Source: Duganella flavida (GTDB lineage: Bacteria; Pseudomonadota; Gammaproteobacteria; Burkholderiales; Burkholderiaceae_D). From it: a DNA stretch of 64,000 nt. Positions 60,398 to 64,000 of this stretch are shown here, one piece after another (position 1 is the stretch's first letter; every line of letters starts with the position of its first letter). A program made the position numbers and the translations under genes. The notes below the pieces were generated by a model. It was not told where the DNA came from. It did not search any database and was given only the letters and a program-made list of their open reading frames with translations. Location: the NCBI RefSeq assembly GCF_009857445.1, contig NZ_WWCN01000009.1, forward strand, positions 209,415 to 273,414, in the 5' to 3' direction.

Positions 60398-61447
60398 ATG
60401 CTCAAATCCATGCTCACTACCGCCGCTGCCAAAGCCAACCTGATGGACGGCATACGCGCAGCTTCCGCCTCCGCCATCATGCTGCTGGTGGGCTGCGTGC
60501 TGCATGCGCCGGATTTCTCGTGGGCCGCGATAGGCGCGTTCTGGACTTCGCTGGCGACCGCGCCGCAGACCGCGCGCAGCCAGCTGGCGTCGATGCTGTC
60601 GTTTGCCGTGCTGTCCACGCTGGGCGGCGGCCTGACCATCTACGCCGCCAGTTTTGGTTTCGCCGCCGCTGCACTCACCCTGTTCGCCTTCGTCACAGTG
60701 GCCGGGCTGGCGCGTGTCTGGGGCGAGCAGCCGTATCAAGTGGCCATCCTGGCGGCGACGGCTTGCGTAGTGATGGTCGATCATCCATCGACCGGCGGTG
60801 CAAACGGGATGGCCTATCTTGGCCTGTATTTGCTGGGCTGCCTGTTCGCGGCGGCGCTCAGCATGGTGCTATGGCAGCTCCGTCCATTCGCGCCTGAGCA
60901 GCTGCACAATCGCTGGCACGAAGCGGCAGCGCAAACGGCGCGTGACGCCCTGCGCCAGTTGCGCGATCATGCATCGCTGTCGAGCGACGGTGTGCACTTC
61001 GCACTGCGCCTCGGCATCGCCACTACCGCCGCTTATCTGACCGTACATTTGCTGCAGCTACCTTGCGGTTACTGGGCGACGATGGCCGTGCTGCTAATCC
61101 TCCAGCCATCGGCCGCCGGCACCCTGCCGCGCAGCGTTGAGCGCGCGCTGGGCACGGTGGTCGGTACGCTGATTGCAGTGGCCATCGGCGAACTGGCGCA
61201 AACGCCGCTGACGATAGCACTGGCCGTGTTTCCGCTGATCGGCTTGACGATGGCCTTGCGGCCAGTGGGTTACAGCGTGTTCGTGGCCTTCCTCACGCCG
61301 TCGTTTGTGCTGGTGGCCGACTACGCGATGCCGGCCATCGACTATAGCTACGCAGTGATACGGATGGAAAACAACCTGCTGGGAAGCGCCATCGCCGTGG
61401 CGGCGACCATAATCCTGTGGCCGCTGACAGAGCGGTTAAAAAAATAG
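60398..61447 (+). CDS. FUSC-family membrane protein (aromatic acid exporter-like)
   Basis: An inner-membrane protein of 349 residues with two blocks of hydrophobic helices (about 20-150 and 205-345) around a soluble middle, the arrangement of FUSC/AaeB-type exporters. The second block carries the FUSC_2 signature region (FALRLGIATTAAYLTVHLLQ, YWATMAVLLILQP, RSVERALGTVVGTLIAV). It is about half the size of full AaeB. With the divergent LysR gene it resembles the aaeR-aaeAB arrangement, but no adaptor gene is present. Confidence 0.87.
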   Translation: MLKSMLTTAAAKANLMDGIRAASASAIMLLVGCVLHAPDFSWAAIGAFWTSLATAPQTARSQLASMLSFAVLSTLGGGLTIYAASFGFAAAALTLFAFVTVAGLARVWGEQPYQVAILAATACVVMVDHPSTGGANGMAYLGLYLLGCLFAAALSMVLWQLRPFAPEQLHNRWHEAAAQTARDALRQLRDHASLSSDGVHFALRLGIATTAAYLTVHLLQLPCGYWATMAVLLILQPSAAGTLPRSVERALGTVVGTLIAVAIGELAQTPLTIALAVFPLIGLTMALRPVGYSVFVAFLTPSFVLVADYAMPAIDYSYAVIRMENNLLGSAIAVAATIILWPLTERLKK

Positions 61448-61546
61448 CGACAGCCTGTGCGCGTGTAGATTGGCAGGAGGGAGCTGCGCTCCTGAATCTA
61501 TATAATGCCATTTCACCTCATCGATCTACCGCTGGCGTTCAACAGA

Positions 61547-62623
61547 ATGAATCAAACTTCCAATCGCAGCGCCGGACTCCATCAGGGAGTTGTCTACGCG
61601 CTGCTGGCTGCCGCCTTGTTCGGCGCCAGCACGCCGTTTGCGAAATCGCTGCTCGATCACGTCGAGCCGGTGGTTTTGGCAGGCTTGCTTTATATGGGCA
61701 GCGGATTGGGCTTGCTGATGCTCTACCTCGCACGCCGGTTCGCACGATCAGGTGACGCCGAAGCAGGACTGACGCGTAAAGACTTGCCATGGCTTGGCGG
61801 TGCGATTGCAGCAGGCGGCGTGGCCGGTCCGGTGCTATTGATGCTGGGCTTGGCAAGCACACCCGCGTCTTCCGCCTCGCTGCTGTTGAATATGGAAGGT
61901 GTGCTGACATCGATGCTGGCGTGGTTCGTCTTCAAGGAAAACTTCGACCGCCGCATCTTCATCGGCATGCTGTTGATTGTGCTGGCGGGCGTGCTGCTGT
62001 CGTGGGATCAGGCGGCGGCGCGGGGACTGCCACTCGGCGCACTAGCCATCATCGGCGCCTGCCTGTGCTGGGGCATCGACAACAACCTGACGCGCAAGGT
62101 ATCAGCCAGCGATGCGGTGCAAATCGCTTGCGTCAAAGGATTAGTGGCCGGTAGCGTCAACCTGGTGATTGCGTTCACGCTGGGTGCTTCATTGCCGGCG
62201 GCATCAACCGCCATCACCGCAGGCCTGATCGGCTTCTGCGGCTACGGATTGAGTCTGGTGATGTTCGTGCTAGCCCTGCGCCACTTGGGCACAGCGCGCA
62301 CTGGCGCCTACTTCTCCGCCGCCCCATTCGTCGGCGCCGCACTGTCGCTGCTGATGCTAGGCGAACAGCCCGCACTGATGTTCTGGCTAGCCGCAGCACT
62401 AATGGCCGCCGGCATCTGGCTCCACCTCACAGAAAGCCACGAGCACGAACACGAGCACGAACCGCTGGGCCACAACCACACCCACAGCCACGACGCCCAC
62501 CATCAGCACAATCATGAGTTCGAATGGGATGGCTCAGAGCCACACACCCATCCCCACCACCACGCACCACTCAAACACTCGCACAAGCACTACCCGGACA
62601 TTCACCACCAGCACAAGCATTAA
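61547..62623 (+). CDS. DMT (EamA) family transporter with His-rich C-terminal tail
   Basis: An inner-membrane transporter of about 358 residues with ten helices in two EamA repeats (VVYALLAAALFGASTPFAKS; LGALAIIGACLCWGIDNNLT). The last 60 residues are an extreme His-rich tail (EHEHEHE, HNHTHSHDAHHQHNHE, HPHHH) that should bind Zn, Ni or Co. The tail suggests metal transport or metal-sensing control rather than amino-acid efflux. A TATAAT at 61501-61506 makes the in-frame ATG at 61505 unlikely, so the ATG at 61547 is preferred. Confidence 0.87.
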   Translation: MNQTSNRSAGLHQGVVYALLAAALFGASTPFAKSLLDHVEPVVLAGLLYMGSGLGLLMLYLARRFARSGDAEAGLTRKDLPWLGGAIAAGGVAGPVLLMLGLASTPASSASLLLNMEGVLTSMLAWFVFKENFDRRIFIGMLLIVLAGVLLSWDQAAARGLPLGALAIIGACLCWGIDNNLTRKVSASDAVQIACVKGLVAGSVNLVIAFTLGASLPAASTAITAGLIGFCGYGLSLVMFVLALRHLGTARTGAYFSAAPFVGAALSLLMLGEQPALMFWLAAALMAAGIWLHLTESHEHEHEHEPLGHNHTHSHDAHHQHNHEFEWDGSEPHTHPHHHAPLKHSHKHYPDIHHQHKH

Positions 62624-62749
62624 GCTTGAGCGCTGCGAGATAAACCTATCTTACCTGCTCAGTATCAAAGCGTATCTGTGCCTGATCGATATCTTGGACC
62701 AACCGCCGTATTCTGCACTAGTTCAACTTATCTATATCTGGACAACACC

Positions 62750-63070
62750 ATGTCAGAGCTTAAGCCATTGCATTGGATCGGATCGGCGAAAAAAGACTGG
62801 AAAGCCATGCCAGAGGCTGTGCAGGACTTTTTTGGCTATGCGCTACTGCTGGCACAAAAGGGAGACAAGCACCATAGAGCAAAACCACTGACTGGTTTCG
62901 GCGGCGCGGGCGTGCTTGAGGTCGTCGATATCCATCTCGGCAATGCGTACCGAGCTGTGTACACAGTACGCTTTGTCAACGCGGTTTATGTACTACACTG
63001 CTTCCAAAAGAAGTCAAACAAAGGTATCACAACACCCAGCGGCAAATCGATCTTATCAAGACCCGCTTAA
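62750..63070 (+). CDS. HigB/RelE-type toxin, 3' end frameshifted
   Basis: A type II toxin-like protein of the phage-derived Gp49/HigB group (LHWIGSAKKDWKAMPEAVQD, FGGAGVLEVVDIHLGNAYRA, YVLHCFQKKSNKGITTP). These are ribosome-dependent mRNA interferases. After ITTP the frame ends in SGKSILSRPA. Shifting the frame by one base at the CCC run 63035-63037 gives QRQIDLIKTRLMIAAARE, the family's usual C-terminus, and a TGA overlapping the antitoxin ATG. The present gene therefore seems to have lost one base and about 15-20 C-terminal residues. It may be inactive. Confidence 0.85.
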   Translation: MSELKPLHWIGSAKKDWKAMPEAVQDFFGYALLLAQKGDKHHRAKPLTGFGGAGVLEVVDIHLGNAYRAVYTVRFVNAVYVLHCFQKKSNKGITTPSGKSILSRPA

Positions 63071-63104
63071 TGATCGCAGCAGCGCGAGAAAGGAGTGACT
63101 GGGC

Positions 63105-63389
63105 ATGAACAAAATCTTCGTCAACGGGGTCCCCATTGAAATAGGCACTGGGAATGTCTACGCAGACCTAGGCTATCCAAACGCGGAGGAAATGCTGGTC
63201 AAGGCCGGACTTGTACATCAGATCCAGCAAGCAATAGACAGTCAAGGGCTCACGCAACAGCAAGCTGCAGAGCAGATGAACGTGCAGGAAGCCTGGCTGT
63301 CGGACCTGCTGGATGGAAAATTCAGAAATATCGATACGTCCACCCTCATGGAATATCTAGTGCAATTCCAAACTCCAACCAGAAAATAA
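63105..63389 (+). CDS. HigA-type XRE-family antitoxin
   Basis: A 94-residue DNA-binding antitoxin. The HTH lies at about residues 50-75 (LTQQQAAEQMNVQEAWLSDL, followed by LDGKFRNIDTSTLMEYL), typical of the HTH_37 HigA group that follows HigB-type toxins. AAGGAG precedes the ATG. It should neutralise the upstream toxin and repress the operon. A bidirectional terminator lies about 85 bases downstream. It remains intact although the toxin frame is broken. Confidence 0.9.
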   Translation: MNKIFVNGVPIEIGTGNVYADLGYPNAEEMLVKAGLVHQIQQAIDSQGLTQQQAAEQMNVQEAWLSDLLDGKFRNIDTSTLMEYLVQFQTPTRK

Positions 63390-63472
63390 CAAGTCGAGAA
63401 TCTCGGCTGAGGTGGCATAGTGTCCCTCAATCGCCGTAGATCTGTAACGTGCTAAGACTTTAAGGACAACAA

Positions 63473-63506
63473 AAAACCCGCTTCCTCCTAGGAGAAAGCG
63501 GGTTTT
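63473..63506. terminator. Bidirectional intrinsic terminator
   Basis: AAAACCCGCTT (63473-63483) pairs with AAGCGGGTTTT (63496-63506) around an inner CTCCTAGGAG palindrome. T-runs occur on both strands (TTTTCTG on plus; TTTTTTGTT on minus). It ends the toxin-antitoxin operon. Confidence 0.85.
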
Positions 63507-63892
63507 CTGATTATTCCGGGCTTGCCGGAATCGAATACTCTATGACGATCCACCCCAGGGACACGAAATGTCCCTCGGCGGTCCCTCAAGCGAGCTCTTG
63601 TTCGCCGGTACGGTTCCGGAAGTGCTCGCCATCAATTGAATTGGATCAATTTCTCGGGTCTGAGTGCATTGGACTGAAGCCCAGAAAGAAAGTTCAATTT
63701 TTCTTTGCCTCTCTTCCATATGGTGACAATTAACGCATCTTTCAAAACGGCAAGATGTTATCCTAAGAGCATCGGCGAACTCCGGCCAAGAGCAGTCAGT
63801 GGCAGCACGCTCTACCTACTAAAATCAAACTGAGCGAAGTATGAATTTACAAGAAATTGTTCGTTTGCTCGATGAATTGATAATCATCTAGC
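63507..63892. other. Gene-free stretch between toxin-antitoxin pair and IS110 element
   Basis: About 385 bases with lower GC and no convincing gene. Visible structures are two small hairpins, ATTCCGG-N5-CCGGAAT (from 63512) and GGGACA-N5-TGTCCC (about 63557-63573). A 16-codon frame at 63841-63891 (MNLQEIVRLLDELIII) looks like a cut-off transposase start. The stretch is probably scarred by mobile elements. Confidence 0.5.
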
Positions 63893-63959
63893 CGTCCTCC
63901 CTTCGGCCGAGCCGAGGAATAAAGTCACGGTACGAATCCGAACTTTATCGAGGAGGACG
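63893..63959 (+). promoter_or_regulatory. Hairpin hiding the ribosome site of the IS110 transposase
   Basis: CGTCCTCC (63893-63900) pairs with GGAGGACG (63952-63959), which contains the ribosome binding site two bases before the ATG. Inside are a CGGC/GCCG hairpin and the stem ATAAAGT/ACTTTAT (63919-63925 with 63942-63948). Transcripts entering from outside would fold this way and hide the site, a known protection of insertion sequences against read-through expression. Confidence 0.6.
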
Positions 63960-63961
63960 TC

Positions 63962-64000
63962 ATGTTATTTTGTGGCATTGATCTTCATTCCAACAACTGT
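63962..64000 (+). mobile_element. IS110-family transposase, first 13 codons (cut by window edge)
   Basis: The frame starts MLFCGIDLHSNNC, the characteristic opening of IS110/IS1111-family DEDD transposases, whose first catalytic Asp lies in the GIDLH motif. GGAGGA precedes the ATG. The rest of the element lies beyond the window. IS110-family elements use a structured RNA from a non-coding end to choose targets; whether that RNA comes from the upstream part seen here cannot be told. Confidence 0.8.

Noticed and set aside
63507..63580. tRNA or tmRNA remnant suggested by a GAATCGAAT string next to a terminator
   Set aside because: The would-be T-arm does not pair and no acceptor or anticodon arm can be built; only isolated hairpins are present.

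Overview
This is a GC-rich, gene-dense chromosomal segment from a betaproteobacterium. A Duganella/Massilia-like member of the Oxalobacteraceae (Burkholderiales) fits best. The reasons are a phasin (PHA storage), a TonB-receptor/tryptophan-halogenase/GH13 starch locus, many GGDEF and HD-GYP proteins, and a GGGGTCAG-type palindromic repeat. This placement is inferred from gene content, not from a search. I saw no rRNA, no convincing tRNA and no CRISPR array.

Layout. 1-11.1 kb: the end of an M2 peptidase, then an alpha-glucan utilisation locus. It has a SusC-like TonB-dependent receptor and a flavin halogenase on the minus strand, and divergently a SusA-like GH13 amylase coupled to a six-hairpin glycosidase-esterase fusion. 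11-24 kb: a GGDEF/degenerate-EAL protein, a chemotaxis receptor, two acetyltransferases, a CodA-like deaminase, a phasin, a large REP-like palindrome, an MdlAB-type ABC exporter and a TPR-GGDEF protein. 24-36 kb: mixed metabolic genes (M29-like peptidase, PhyH oxygenase, sugar isomerase), two LysR/MarR regulators, a CHASE kinase with its HD-GYP regulator, a hybrid kinase, a possible small RNA and another diguanylate cyclase. 36-46.5 kb: two complete tripartite efflux pumps pointing at each other, a TetR-RND operon on the plus strand and an MFS-EmrA-NodT operon on the minus strand with an operator over its -10 box. 46.5-51 kb: a DUF883-like protein, an Ala/Gln-rich protein of unknown function, and two periplasmic binding proteins.

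The most interesting locus is 50.6-55.9 kb. An isopenicillin-N-synthase-like dioxygenase (minus strand) and an NMT1-type ABC transporter operon ending in an 8-oxoguanine-deaminase-like enzyme (plus strand) diverge from one 385-bp control region. That region is nearly mirror symmetric. Each side has a GG-N10-GC sigma-54 promoter, then exactly 20 nt later a three-stem RNA that looks like the NMT1-motif (xanthine/urate) riboswitch. TGCGCA-rich repeats that could bind an enhancer protein lie between them. The two RNAs keep the same core while their stems differ by compensatory changes. Together the genes suggest nitrogen-controlled, purine-sensing uptake and oxidation of purines.

55.9-64 kb: a JmjC-like cupin, MsrA, a single-domain response regulator, a TonB-like protein, a LysR regulator diverging from a FUSC exporter, and a DMT transporter with a long His-rich tail. 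Last come a HigBA-type toxin-antitoxin pair whose toxin gene carries a 3' frameshift, and the first codons of an IS110-family transposase whose ribosome binding site is locked in a hairpin. This last stretch is the only clearly accessory part.
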